Below are positions 52,991-61,858 of a DNA stretch of 64,000 nucleotides, in pieces; position 1 is the first letter of the stretch; every line of letters begins with the position of its first letter. Source of the DNA: Microbacteriaceae bacterium (GTDB lineage Bacteria > Actinomycetota > Actinomycetes > Actinomycetales > Microbacteriaceae). The notes under the pieces were generated by a model that was not told the origin of the DNA, ran no database searches, and worked only from the letters and a program-made list of their open reading frames with translations. The position numbers and the translations under genes were made by a program. The stretch is from NCBI GenBank assembly GCA_009780695.1, contig WQZN01000002.1, positions 124,001-188,000 on the forward strand, written 5' to 3'.

Positions 52991-54169
52991 ATGAGTTCGC
53001 TCCCGGAGTCGACCCCCGACGAGGAACCCGTGTCCGCCGTGGCGCCGGTGCCCGACGAGCCCGCTGACGCGCAGGAAAACACCGCGTCAGAGGCGGAAAA
53101 GCCGACGAAGCAGGCTGCCCGCGCACCCCGCGCGCCGCGCACCTCGACACCGCGGGCGAAGACCCCGGGCGCCGCTGCATCGCGGCCCACCAGGCCGGCG
53201 GCTCAGCCTGCCGAACCCGCGGCACGACCCACGGCGAAGGCCGCACCGAAGGCCACGCCCAAGCCCGCACCCAAGCCCCGGGCTCCGCGCGCCCCGCGCG
53301 CCAAGACGGCTGCGTCGGACGCGGCGTCGACCACCGCGGCGAAGCCGCGCACTCCGCGTTCGCCGCGGCCCGCAACGGCCCCGCCGCCCGCGCCGGCTCC
53401 GGTGCCCAAGCCGACCGCGCTCGACATCCGCCAGCTGTACAAGCGCTTCGGCAGCACCGTCGCCCTCGACGGCGTGTCGATCGCCGTGCCCGAGGGCTCG
53501 TTCTACGGCATCGTCGGCCCCAACGGCGCCGGGAAGACCACGATGCTGTCGATCGTGAGCGGGCTGCTGCGGCCCGACTCGGGGCAGGTCGTGGTGCACG
53601 ACGTGGATGTCTGGAAAGAGCCGAACCACGCGAAGCACCTCATCGGGGTGCTGCCCGATCGACTGCGGCTGTTCGACCGTCTCACCGGCGCACAGCTGCT
53701 CCACTACTCGGGCACGCTGCGCGGCCTCGACGCGAAGACGGTCCCGGCGCGCGTCGAGTCGCTCGTGACGGCCTTCGGCCTCGAGAACGCCATGGGGCGG
53801 CTGGTCGCCGACTACTCGGCCGGCATGACGAAGAAGATCGCGCTCGCGGCGGCGCTCATCCACTCGCCGCGCGTGCTCGTGCTCGACGAGCCGTTCGAGT
53901 CGGTCGACCCCGTCTCCGCGGCGAACATCACCGAGATCCTGCAGAAGTATGTGGCGTCCGGCGGCACCGTCGTGCTGTCGAGCCACAGCATGGACCTGAT
54001 CCAGCGCGTCTGCGACCACGTGGCGATCATCGTCGCGGGCGTCGTGCTCGACTCGGGCGCGACCGAGGTCGTGCGCGGCGGCAAGTCGCTCGAAGAGCGG
54101 TTCGTCGAGCTCGCGGGCGGGCGCAAGGCGGCGGAGGGGCTCGAGTGGCTGCACAGCTTCTCGGAGTGA
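52991..54169 (+). CDS. ABC transporter ATP-binding protein with long Pro/Ala/Lys/Arg-rich N-terminus
   Basis: An ATPase of an exporter-type ABC system, 392 residues. The first 142 or so residues are low-complexity: acidic at the start, then strongly basic and rich in Pro, Ala and Lys, with repeated RAPRAP and KPRTPRSP units and no hydrophobic stretch. A compact ATPase domain follows: Walker A GPNGAGKTT (about 176), signature DYSAGMTKKIALA (about 273), Walker B VLVLDEPFESVD (about 294) and H-loop LSSHSMDL. Such a tail on an ABC ATPase is unusual. ATG 52991 lies 6 nt after TAGGGT: leaderless. It overlaps the next gene by 25 nt. Confidence 0.83.
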   Translation: MSSLPESTPDEEPVSAVAPVPDEPADAQENTASEAEKPTKQAARAPRAPRTSTPRAKTPGAAASRPTRPAAQPAEPAARPTAKAAPKATPKPAPKPRAPRAPRAKTAASDAASTTAAKPRTPRSPRPATAPPPAPAPVPKPTALDIRQLYKRFGSTVALDGVSIAVPEGSFYGIVGPNGAGKTTMLSIVSGLLRPDSGQVVVHDVDVWKEPNHAKHLIGVLPDRLRLFDRLTGAQLLHYSGTLRGLDAKTVPARVESLVTAFGLENAMGRLVADYSAGMTKKIALAAALIHSPRVLVLDEPFESVDPVSAANITEILQKYVASGGTVVLSSHSMDLIQRVCDHVAIIVAGVVLDSGATEVVRGGKSLEERFVELAGGRKAAEGLEWLHSFSE

Positions 54170-55851
54170 CGCTGACCGAGGCCAGCGTGGCCGGGGTGCG
54201 GCGGTTCGCCGTCGAGCTCACGCGGCGCGCGGCGCGGCAGACGGCGGCGGAGTCGAGGGATGCCTTCGCCGACGTCCCGCGCTTCCTCCGCCTCAAGCTC
54301 GCCCTGCTCGGCGGTGCCTTCCGGCGCAGCGCCTGGCAGATCGTCGGCCTCGTCATCGCCTCGCTGTACGGCCTGGGGCTCACGGTCGCGCTCGTGGTGG
54401 GGCTCGTCGCGGCGCGCTTCGTTCCGCAGACCGACATCGTGCGCGACATCGTGATCCTCGTGGGGTCGATCGTGGCCATCGGGTTCCTGCTGCTGCCGCT
54501 CGTCTTCGGCGTCGACGACACGCTGGACCCGCGCAAGTTCGCCCTGTTCGGCATCCCGCGCACCCGCCTCTCGGTGGGGCTCGCCGCCGGCTCGCTGCTC
54601 TCGGTGCCCCCCGCGGTGCTGACCCTGTGCGCGCTCGCGACGGTCGTCACCTGGGCGTACGGGTTCTGGACGGTGCTGCTCGCGCTCGTCAGCGCCGCGC
54701 TCGTCGTCATCACCTGCACGCTCGCCGGCCGCGTGGCGACCGCCGTCGCGGCGTTCCTGCTCGACACCCGGCGCTCGCGCGAGCTCACGGGCGTGATCGG
54801 GGTGCTGCTGGTCCTCGCCATCTCGCCGCTCGTCCTCTATTTCTCGCAGGTCGACTGGAGCGGCCAGGGCGTCGCGCTGCTCGGATCCTTCGCCGACGCG
54901 CTGCGCTTCACCCCCGTGGGCGCCATGTGGGCCGTCCCCGCCGACGCCGCCCTCGGTCACGGCGGGGCGGCCGTGCTCGAGCTGCTCATCGCCCTCGCGA
55001 CCGTCGTCGTGCTCTGGCTCGGGTGGCGGGCGCTCGTCTCGGTCATGCTCGTCACGCCGGGCCGGTCGGGCGATGCCAAGGTCTACGCGGGCCTGGGCTG
55101 GTTCAGCCGGATGCCGGGGACGGCCTGGGGCGCCGTCGCCGCCCGCAGCCTCACCTACTGGGCGCGCGACGCGCGCTATTGGGTCTCGCTGATCGTGATC
55201 CCGATCATCCCGGTGCTGATCCTCGGCGCGCTCTCGGTCGTGCATGCGATCCCCGCCCACTATCTGGCGCTGCTGCCGCTGCCGATCATGGCCCTGTTCC
55301 TCGGCTGGGGCGTGCACAACGACGTGGCCTACGACGGCACCGCGATCTGGCTGCACATCGTCTCGGGCACGACGGGGCTCGCCGACCGGGTCGGGCGGCT
55401 CGTCCCCGTGCTGGTCCTGGGCATCCCGCTCATCGTGATCGGGACGATCGTCTCGGCGTCGATCTACGGCGACGCGCGTGCCGCGCTGCCGCTGCTCGGA
55501 GTGTCCGCGTGCGAGCTGCTCGTCGGGCTGGGGCTGTCGAGCGTGACCTCCGCGCTGTTCCCGTACCCCGTTCCCCGACCGGGCGACAGCCCCTTCGCCC
55601 AGCCGCAGAACGTCGGCGCGATCTCGGCGCTCGTCCAGGGCTTCAGCCTGACCATCATCGTCGTGCTCGCCGCGCCGTCGATCGTCTTCGGGGTGCTGGG
55701 CGTCTTCGTCGGGGCCGCCTGGTTCTGGCCGGCGTTCTGGCTCGGGCTGCTCGTCGGGGCGGCAGCGGTCGTCGCGGGTGTCGCCGGGGGAGCGGCGATC
55801 TTCAACCGCCGCGGCCCCCAGATGCTCGAAGCCGCCGTCAAGGCGGCGTGA
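54145..55851 (+). CDS. multi-helix membrane protein, probable permease partner of the preceding ABC ATPase
   Basis: A 568-residue integral membrane protein with about 12-14 helices. A charged N-terminal region with two or three Arg-rich helices comes before the first membrane segment (about 65-90). It recalls the ABC-2 exporter permeases that come as one large protein. The substrate is unknown. The GTG at 54145 is chosen because GGAGGGG lies 5 nt upstream; a GTG at 54166 overlapping the ATPase stop is the alternative. The coupling to the ATPase gene makes a two-gene exporter likely. Confidence 0.75.
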   Translation: MAAQLLGVTLTEASVAGVRRFAVELTRRAARQTAAESRDAFADVPRFLRLKLALLGGAFRRSAWQIVGLVIASLYGLGLTVALVVGLVAARFVPQTDIVRDIVILVGSIVAIGFLLLPLVFGVDDTLDPRKFALFGIPRTRLSVGLAAGSLLSVPPAVLTLCALATVVTWAYGFWTVLLALVSAALVVITCTLAGRVATAVAAFLLDTRRSRELTGVIGVLLVLAISPLVLYFSQVDWSGQGVALLGSFADALRFTPVGAMWAVPADAALGHGGAAVLELLIALATVVVLWLGWRALVSVMLVTPGRSGDAKVYAGLGWFSRMPGTAWGAVAARSLTYWARDARYWVSLIVIPIIPVLILGALSVVHAIPAHYLALLPLPIMALFLGWGVHNDVAYDGTAIWLHIVSGTTGLADRVGRLVPVLVLGIPLIVIGTIVSASIYGDARAALPLLGVSACELLVGLGLSSVTSALFPYPVPRPGDSPFAQPQNVGAISALVQGFSLTIIVVLAAPSIVFGVLGVFVGAAWFWPAFWLGLLVGAAAVVAGVAGGAAIFNRRGPQMLEAAVKAA

Positions 55852-55891
55852 GACCGGCATCCGCTCGCACCTGCGCTTCTAAACTGATGCC

Positions 55892-56164
55892 ATGAGCATC
55901 TCTGAACCCGGCGGCCCCTTCGAGGGCGGCGGCACCGCGACACTCGACCGCGAGCTCGAGGAGCTGCTCAATCAGGAATCCGTCGAAGACGGCGACCACG
56001 ACCGCTTCTCGCACTACGTGCGCAAAGAGGCGATCCTCGAGTCGGCTGTCACGGGCAAGCCGGTGAAGGCGCTGTGCGGCAAGGTGTGGGTGCCGGGCCG
56101 CGACCCCGAGAAGTTCCCGGTGTGTCCGGAGTGCAAGGAGATCTACGAGTCGCTCACCGACTGA
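55892..56164 (+). CDS. DUF3039-domain protein
   Basis: A 90-residue protein of a family typical of actinobacteria. It begins with an acidic, Gly-rich segment, then HDRFSHYVRKEAILESAVTG, and ends with a probable zinc site ALCGKVW ... PVCPECKEIYESL (one Cys plus a CPEC pair). Its function is not established. ATG 55892 is 6 nt after TAAACT, with no ribosome site: leaderless. Its 3' end shares a small hairpin with the convergent surface-protein gene. Confidence 0.85.
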   Translation: MSISEPGGPFEGGGTATLDRELEELLNQESVEDGDHDRFSHYVRKEAILESAVTGKPVKALCGKVWVPGRDPEKFPVCPECKEIYESLTD

Positions 56165-56178
56165 GCGCAGCGGCTCAG
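56161..56178. terminator. small convergent hairpin between two stop codons
   Basis: CTGAGC / GCTCAG with a 6-nt loop, covering the DUF3039 stop and the last codons of the opposing gene. It is short and lacks T-runs; a weak bidirectional terminator at best. Confidence 0.4.
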
Positions 56179-56930
56179 CCCGTGCGGGCCTCGCGGTCGC
56201 GACGGCGCCGTGCGAGCGCGGCGAGGAACCAGCCGGTCGCGATCGCGGCGACGGCGAGGACCGCGGAGAACCCGAGTCGGGTCCCCGTCTGCGCGAGCGA
56301 CCCGCCGGGGCCCGTCGGCCGGCCGGGGGCGACGCCGCCCGGCTGTGAGCCGGACGGGGGCGGCGTGAGGTCGGCACCCGCCGCGGTCACCTGGACCGAG
56401 ACATCCGCCTGCTCGCCGGGCTGCGTGCCGCTGCTCGGCATCAGCACGGTCGCGAGCAGGTAGGTGCTCGCCGGCACCAGCGCTCCGTTCGCAAGCGAAC
56501 GCGCCGCCCCGGTGAGGGCGTCGAGCGGCGTCGCCGGAACGATCTGTCGGGCCGCCCCCGGGCAGGTGCTGCCCTGCCACGGCTGCGAGCAGGCCGCCAG
56601 GCTGAGGGTGGTGGGGGATGCCCCGGCCGGAGTCGTCGCGAGCGACCCGCTCGCCGTCACCGCCGCCAGCAGCGTCGTGACCTGAACGGCGTGCGTCGTG
56701 ACGCCGATCTGCCAGAACGCGGGCACGTCGGGCTGGAGGGTGAAGGTCTCGTGCGTACCGGTCAGCGTGAGCTGCGGACCGGTCACGGTCGTCGCCGCGC
56801 TCGGGGCCATGCCGGGGAGCGCCCGCGCCGGGATCGCCACGGCCAGCGCCAGCAGCACGGCGACCGCGGCCACAGCCGCCGGGGCCCGCCACGGGGCCGA
56901 GCGCGGTCGTGCCGGGGTGCTCAGGCTCAT
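56175..56930 (-). CDS. secreted protein with LAQTG sorting signal
   Basis: A 251-residue wall-anchored protein of unknown role. It has an N-terminal signal peptide (hydrophobic core about 18-34, cut near PARA), then a beta-rich domain with a probable disulphide (AACSQPWQGSTCPGA). A Pro/Gly spacer, LAQTG near residue 213, a membrane helix and an RRRR-rich tail follow. LAxTG again suits a class E sortase. It is the third gene of the leftward trio; its ATG overlaps the stop of the SipW-type gene (ATGA). Confidence 0.75.
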   Translation of the reverse strand: MSLSTPARPRSAPWRAPAAVAAVAVLLALAVAIPARALPGMAPSAATTVTGPQLTLTGTHETFTLQPDVPAFWQIGVTTHAVQVTTLLAAVTASGSLATTPAGASPTTLSLAACSQPWQGSTCPGAARQIVPATPLDALTGAARSLANGALVPASTYLLATVLMPSSGTQPGEQADVSVQVTAAGADLTPPPSGSQPGGVAPGRPTGPGGSLAQTGTRLGFSAVLAVAAIATGWFLAALARRRRDREARTG

Positions 56931-57586
56931 GTCGTTCCGTTCGCCGTCCAGGTGAACGAGGCGGACAGCCCTTGATCGGCGTTGCTCGCCGTCGTCGGGA
57001 GGGTGAACTGGAAGCACAGGTACACCGGGGCGCCCGCCGTCGTGCTCGATGCGCCGGCGGCGAGCGTCAGGGCGGTCGTGACGGGCGCCGCCGTCATCGC
57101 CCCCCAGGTCGTCGCCGAGCCGACGAGGTAGTTGCCCGTCGAGGTCGACGCCGCGGTGCAGTTCGGGTTCGTGGTCGACCAGAACACGCGGTACTGCAGA
57201 TCGGTCGCGAAGCTGTTGCTCGTCGTCGTCAGCGTCGCGGCGGCGAGCGTCGCGGTGCCCCGGACGGACCCCGCCGCGACGCGGAGGGCCCACGGCGAGG
57301 CCACCACGGCGCCGGGGTAGAGCGCGGCGGCGAGGCTCGTCGAATCGAAGGTGAACGACGCGGGCGCCGCGGACGTGTGGCTGGCGAAGGTGGTCAGCGC
57401 CTGGTCGGTGGCGCCCTGGATGTCGAACGTGCCGGCGGTGAAGGTGCCGGTCGCATACTCCTGATCCGTCCATGCGGCGTCGGTCGCGGCGGCGCCGACC
57501 CCGAGCACGAGACCGAACGCCAGCACGACGCGCACCGCGACGGACGGCCGCAGACGCCTCGGTCTACGGCGCACGTGGCGACTCAC
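56927..57586 (-). CDS. SipW-type secreted protein (camelysin/TasA-like)
   Basis: A 219-residue exported protein. The N-terminus RRRPRRLRPS is followed by a short hydrophobic segment and DAAWTDQEYATGTFTAGTFD, the block that marks SipW-dependent substrates such as TasA/camelysin. The rest is Thr/Ala-rich beta structure with two cysteines. It is paralogous to the next gene upstream (57600-58232). No SipW-type signal peptidase gene is next to it. Overlap of 4 nt with the LAQTG gene implies joint production. Confidence 0.75.
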   Translation of the reverse strand: MSRHVRRRPRRLRPSVAVRVVLAFGLVLGVGAAATDAAWTDQEYATGTFTAGTFDIQGATDQALTTFASHTSAAPASFTFDSTSLAAALYPGAVVASPWALRVAAGSVRGTATLAAATLTTTSNSFATDLQYRVFWSTTNPNCTAASTSTGNYLVGSATTWGAMTAAPVTTALTLAAGASSTTAGAPVYLCFQFTLPTTASNADQGLSASFTWTANGTT

Positions 57587-57599
57587 GTTGCGCTCCGGG

Positions 57600-58232
57600 T
57601 TACGGCGTCGCGGTCGGGGTCGGGGTGCCGATCGAGGTGGTGGAGGTGGCGTGGAAGTCCCACACGGCGGCGGCGCTCTGGCCCTGCGTCAGACCGGAGC
57701 CGGCCGTCACCACGAAGCAGAGGTACTGGGGGGTCGCGGCGGCGGCGAGCGTGAAGGTCGTGGCCGCGGGGACGGTGCCGAGCGCGGTTCCGGCGGGGAT
57801 GAGCGCCGTGCCCAGCGTGGTCGCCGAGCTGCAGCCCCAGGTCGAGACCTCGTAGACGGCGTAGGTGAGGTTCGCCGTGTTGCCGGCGTTCGTCGGCGTG
57901 GCCGCGGACACGGTGACCGTCGCGGCCGAGGTCGTGTTGGCGCTGAGCTGCACGGCGTACGGCGAGTACGTCACGTCGGTGGGCGAGAGGTTGCTGGCGT
58001 TGAGGTCGAAGCCGAGGGCGCCCCCCGGAGCGGTCGCGTGCTCCGCGAATCCCTCGGTGGTGTTCACCTGACCCTGCAGGTCGAACGTTCCGGCAGTGAA
58101 GGTGCCGTTCGCATATTCGTCGTCCTGCCAGGTGGCGAGGGTCACGGCGGCACCGACGCCGAGGATCGACCCCCCGGCAAGGATGGCGAGAACCACGTTC
58201 CGCCTACGACGCTTCTTGTCCTTCTCGGCCAT
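57600..58232 (-). CDS. SipW-type secreted protein, paralogue
   Basis: A 210-residue exported protein starting MAEKDKKRRRRNVVLAILAG, with a hydrophobic segment and WQDDEYANGTFTAGTFDLQG, nearly identical in its block to the following gene. Ala/Thr-rich beta strands and two cysteines follow; a short Thr/Pro tail ends it. ATG 58232 has GGAGG 8 nt upstream (a GTG at 58241 is too close to that site). First gene of the surface trio, 13 bp before its paralogue. The upstream 90 bp are AT-rich with TATAAC and TATTCT hexamers as possible -10 elements. Confidence 0.75.
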   Translation of the reverse strand: MAEKDKKRRRRNVVLAILAGGSILGVGAAVTLATWQDDEYANGTFTAGTFDLQGQVNTTEGFAEHATAPGGALGFDLNASNLSPTDVTYSPYAVQLSANTTSAATVTVSAATPTNAGNTANLTYAVYEVSTWGCSSATTLGTALIPAGTALGTVPAATTFTLAAAATPQYLCFVVTAGSGLTQGQSAAAVWDFHATSTTSIGTPTPTATP

Positions 58233-58322
58233 GACGGCCACCTCCCCAAGACGACGCTGATGTCGCGCTCAGAATAGCGTTATACAGAGGGTTAAGACGA
58301 GAGTGATTGTGGTCGGGGTGTG

Positions 58323-59624
58323 CTAGACGAATCTGGTCTCGAGCGCGGGGTCGCCGGCGCCGAGCCGGAACGCCTCCTCGGGCAGCTCGTCGACGGCGCG
58401 CCGGTGGTGCTCGCGGGCGGCCGCGACGCCGCCGGCGCCGAGGAACGAGGCATCCGGCTCGCCGCCCGCCATCAGCGTCACCAGCAGCTCGCGCCCGACG
58501 TCGCGCGGCGGGCGCTGGGTGAGCACATGGACGACCTCGGCCGTCGCCTCGCCGTTCGCATCGAAGTGCCTGATGGGCACCTTTCGGCCCCCGACGGATG
58601 CCTTGCCGTCGGACTTCTTGGCGACCGGCACCCAGGCGCCCGCGTCGTCCTTGTGCGCCACGAGCTTGTAGACCATGCCCGCCGCGGGAGCCCCCGACCC
58701 CGTCACGACCGAGGTGCCGACGCCGTAGGCGTCCACCGGGCTCGACGACAGTGCGGCGATGGCGTACTCGTCGAGGTCGTTGGTGACGGTGATCCGGGTC
58801 CCGGTCGCACCCAGCCTGTCGAGGTGCGCGCGCACCTTGCCGACGAGCTTCGGCAGGTCGCCCGAGTCGAGCCGCACCCCGCCGAGCTCGGGGCCGGCGA
58901 CGCGCACGGCGGTCTCGATCGCCTGCTCGACGTCGTAGGTGTCGATGAGCAGGGTCGTTCCGACGCCCATCGCGGCGATCTGCGAGCGGAAGGCGGATTC
59001 CTCCGAGTCGTGCAGCAGTGTGAACGCGTGCGCCGCCGTTCCCATGGTGGGGATGCCCCAGACGCGCCCCGCCTCGAGGTTCGACGAGGCCGAGAACCCG
59101 GCGATGTAGGCGGCGCGGGTGGCGGCGACCGCCGCCTGCTCGTTGGCGCGCCGCGAGCCCATCTCGGCGATCGGCCGGGAGCCGGCGGCCTGCACCATGC
59201 GGGTCGCGGCGGTCGCGATGGCCGAGTCGTAGTTGAGCACGGAGAGCACGAGCGTCTCGAGGATCACGCCCTCGGCGAAGGGGGCCTCGACCGTGAGCAG
59301 GGGTGAGCCGGGGAAGTACACCTCGCCTTCGCGGTAGCCGGTGATGGTGCCCGTGAAGCGGTAGTCGGCCAGCCAGTCGAGCGCGGCATCCGACACGACG
59401 CGCTCGCTGCGCAGCCACTCGAGCTCGGCGTCGCCGAAACGGAAGCGCCCGATGAGCTCGAGCAGACGGCCCGTGCCGCCCACGACGCCGTACCGGCGGC
59501 CGAGCGGCAGGCGGCGGGCGAAGACCTCGAACACCGATTCGCGCGCGTAGGTGCCGTCGGCGAGTGCGGCGTCGAGCATCGTCAGCTCGTATCGGTCGGT
59601 CAGCAGAGCGGTCGACGCGGTCAT
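58323..59624 (-). CDS. pncB: nicotinate phosphoribosyltransferase
   Basis: Joins nicotinate with PRPP in NAD salvage. The 433 residues begin LLTDRYELTMLDAAL, the usual PncB start. FSASSNLEAGRVWGIPTMGT (about residue 175, phosphoribosyl and nicotinate contact region), FTLLHDSEESAF and VRLDSGDL (about 255) follow. The minus-strand TAGCCT (59636-59631) lies 6 nt before ATG 59624: leaderless. It is divergent from murI across 64 bp. Confidence 0.93.
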   Translation of the reverse strand: MTASTALLTDRYELTMLDAALADGTYARESVFEVFARRLPLGRRYGVVGGTGRLLELIGRFRFGDAELEWLRSERVVSDAALDWLADYRFTGTITGYREGEVYFPGSPLLTVEAPFAEGVILETLVLSVLNYDSAIATAATRMVQAAGSRPIAEMGSRRANEQAAVAATRAAYIAGFSASSNLEAGRVWGIPTMGTAAHAFTLLHDSEESAFRSQIAAMGVGTTLLIDTYDVEQAIETAVRVAGPELGGVRLDSGDLPKLVGKVRAHLDRLGATGTRITVTNDLDEYAIAALSSSPVDAYGVGTSVVTGSGAPAAGMVYKLVAHKDDAGAWVPVAKKSDGKASVGGRKVPIRHFDANGEATAEVVHVLTQRPPRDVGRELLVTLMAGGEPDASFLGAGGVAAAREHHRRAVDELPEEAFRLGAGDPALETRFV

Positions 59625-59688
59625 GACGCCAGGCTAGCCAGGCCCGCGCACGCGGGGCGAGAGCACCGCGAACAAATAGACTCGGTGC
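59625..59688. promoter_or_regulatory. divergent pncB/murI region with two leaderless promoters
   Basis: TAGCCT (minus, 59636-59631) serves pncB and TAGACT (plus, 59677-59682) serves murI, each 6 nt from its start codon. No operator-like palindrome was seen. Confidence 0.6.
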
Positions 59689-60519
59689 ATGAGCGACGCA
59701 CCGATCGGCATCTTCGATTCGGGCGTCGGCGGGCTCACGGTGGCGCGCGCGGTGCGCGACCAGCTGCCGAACGAGTCGATCCTCTACATCGGCGACACCG
59801 CCCACTCGCCCTATGGCCCGAAGGCGATCGCCGACGTGCGCCGCTACTCGCTCGAGGTGCTCGACTTCATGGTCGAGCAGGGGGTCAAGATGCTCGTGAT
59901 CGCGTGCAACACGGCGAGCTCGGCGATGCTGCGCGACGCGCGCGAGCGCTACGACGTGCCGGTCGTCGAGGTCATCCAGCCCGCGGTGCGCCGCGCGGTC
60001 GCGGCCACGCGCAACCGCCGCGTGGGCGTCATCGGCACCGTCGGCACCGTGAACTCGCGGGCCTATGAGGATGCCTTCGCCGCCGCCCCCGACCTCGCGC
60101 TGTTCACGCAGGCCTGCCCCCGCTTCGTCGAGCTCGTCGAGGCGGGTGTGACGAGCGGCCCCGAGCTGCTCGAGCTCGCGGCGAGTTACCTCGAGCCGCT
60201 CAAGCGCGCCGAGGTCGACACCCTCGTGCTCGGCTGCACGCACTACCCGTTCCTCAAGGGCGCGATCTCGTATGTCATGGGCGAGAACGTCTCGCTCGTG
60301 TCGTCGGACGAAGAGACGGCGAACGACGTGTACCGGGTGCTGGTCGGCCAGGGGCTCGAGCGCCGGGCATCCACCGCCCCCCGCATCCACTACGAGGCGA
60401 CCGGTGTCGACACCGCCGCCTTCCAACGCTTGGCGAACCGGATGCTGGGCCTCGACGTCTCGCGCGTCGACCTCGTGCAGACCGGCGTCATCGACCTCCC
60501 CGTGATCGAAAGGCACTAG
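59689..60519 (+). CDS. murI: glutamate racemase
   Basis: Makes D-glutamate for peptidoglycan. The 276 residues show [17 protein letters not shown] (residue 5), GDTAHSPYG (about 34), and both catalytic cysteines in [10 protein letters not shown] (about 72) and [14 protein letters not shown] (about 186). It starts the rightward murI-rph-rdgB row, a common actinobacterial order; rph follows after 2 nt. The ATG is 6 nt after TAGACT: leaderless. Confidence 0.95.
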   Translation: MSDAPIGIFDSGVGGLTVARAVRDQLPNESILYIGDTAHSPYGPKAIADVRRYSLEVLDFMVEQGVKMLVIACNTASSAMLRDARERYDVPVVEVIQPAVRRAVAATRNRRVGVIGTVGTVNSRAYEDAFAAAPDLALFTQACPRFVELVEAGVTSGPELLELAASYLEPLKRAEVDTLVLGCTHYPFLKGAISYVMGENVSLVSSDEETANDVYRVLVGQGLERRASTAPRIHYEATGVDTAAFQRLANRMLGLDVSRVDLVQTGVIDLPVIERH

Positions 60520-60521
60520 CA

Positions 60522-61271
60522 GTGGCAGAGAACCTTCGCGCCGACGGGCGCACCCCCGAGCAGTTCCGCCCGGTGACCATCGAGCGCGGCTGGAGCAAGC
60601 AGGCCGAGGGCAGCGCCCTCATCAGCTTCGGCGACACCAAGGTGCTGTGCACCGCGTCGTTCACGAACGGCGTGCCGCGCTGGCTCGCAGGCCAGGGCAA
60701 GGGCTGGGTCACCGCCGAGTACGCGATGCTGCCGCGCTCGACGAACGACCGCATGGACCGCGAGGCGGTCAAGGGCCGCGTCGGCGGTCGCACCCACGAG
60801 ATCAGCCGCCTGATCGGCCGCTCGCTGCGCGCCGTGATCGACTTCAAGGCGCTCGGCGAGAACACGATCGTCATCGACTGCGATGTGCTGCAGGCCGACG
60901 GCGGCACGCGCACCGCGGCGATCACAGGCGCCTATGTCGCCCTGGCGGATGCCGTCGAGTGGGGCCGCGAGAAGGGCTTCATCGGCAAGAAGGCCGTCGC
61001 CCTGAAGGACTCGGTCTCGGCCATCTCGGTCGGCATCATCGACGGCGCGCCCATGCTCGACCTGGCCTATGTCGAGGACTCGCGTGCCGAGACCGACATG
61101 AACGTCGTCGTCACGGGCGCCGGGAAGTTCGTCGAGGTGCAGGGCACCGCCGAGGGGGCGCCCTTCGACCGCGACGAGCTGAACAGCCTGCTCGACCTGG
61201 CGCTGCTCGGGAACGCGGAGCTCGCCGACATCCAGCGCGCTGCTCTCGCCGCCCCGATCGGCGCTGCGTGA
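60522..61271 (+). CDS. rph: ribonuclease PH
   Basis: A phosphorolytic exonuclease that trims tRNA 3' ends. The 249 residues match throughout: [19 protein letters not shown] at the N-terminus, [20 protein letters not shown] (about 65), [19 protein letters not shown] (about 88) and [20 protein letters not shown] (about 125). The GTG start follows AAAGG. The stop shares one base with the rdgB ATG (TGATG). Confidence 0.95.
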   Translation: MAENLRADGRTPEQFRPVTIERGWSKQAEGSALISFGDTKVLCTASFTNGVPRWLAGQGKGWVTAEYAMLPRSTNDRMDREAVKGRVGGRTHEISRLIGRSLRAVIDFKALGENTIVIDCDVLQADGGTRTAAITGAYVALADAVEWGREKGFIGKKAVALKDSVSAISVGIIDGAPMLDLAYVEDSRAETDMNVVVTGAGKFVEVQGTAEGAPFDRDELNSLLDLALLGNAELADIQRAALAAPIGAA

Positions 61272-61858
61272 TGCGGGTCGTCCTCGCGACGCACAACGCG
61301 CACAAGGCGGCCGAGTTCCAGCGCATGCTCGCGGTCGGCGTGCCCGGCATCGAGGTCGTGACGTATGACGGGCCCTCGCCCGTCGAGGACGGGGTGACCT
61401 TCGCCGAGAACGCGCTCATCAAGGCGCGCACGGCGGCGGCGCACACGGGCCTGCCCGCGCTCGCGGACGACTCGGGCATCTGCGTCGACGTGCTCGGCGG
61501 CGCGCCGGGCATCTTCTCCGCTCGCTGGGACGGCGGTCGCGGCGACGACCGCGCGCGCGTGCAGCTGCTGCTCGACCAGCTCGCGGACGTGCCCGAGGCG
61601 CAGCGCGGCGCGCACTTCTCGTGCACGATCGCGCTCGTCGCCGGGGGCGTCGAGACCACGGTCGAAGGGCTGTGGCCGGGGGCGCTCGCGCGCGAGACGC
61701 GCGGCGCGAACGGCTTCGGCTACGACCCGGTGTTCCTGCCAGCGGGCGAAGGCGGGGCATCCGCCGCCGAGATCTCGCCCGAGCGCAAGAACGCGGTCAG
61801 CCACCGCGCCCGCGCGTTCGCGGCGATCACGCCCCTGCTGGCGGCTCTTCCCCGATAG
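61271..61858 (+). CDS. rdgB: non-canonical purine NTP pyrophosphatase (RdgB/HAM1)
   Basis: Removes ITP, dITP and XTP from the nucleotide pool. The 195 residues begin VLATHNAHKAAEF (the T-H-N-x-x-K nucleotide motif), with TFAENALIKARTAA (about 43), ALADDSGICVDVLGGAPGIF (about 62) and GFGYDPVFLP (about 147). It is coupled to rph by the TGATG overlap. Its last 32 bp overlap the 3' end of the convergent dedA-type gene. Confidence 0.95.
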   Translation: MRVVLATHNAHKAAEFQRMLAVGVPGIEVVTYDGPSPVEDGVTFAENALIKARTAAAHTGLPALADDSGICVDVLGGAPGIFSARWDGGRGDDRARVQLLLDQLADVPEAQRGAHFSCTIALVAGGVETTVEGLWPGALARETRGANGFGYDPVFLPAGEGGASAAEISPERKNAVSHRARAFAAITPLLAALPR

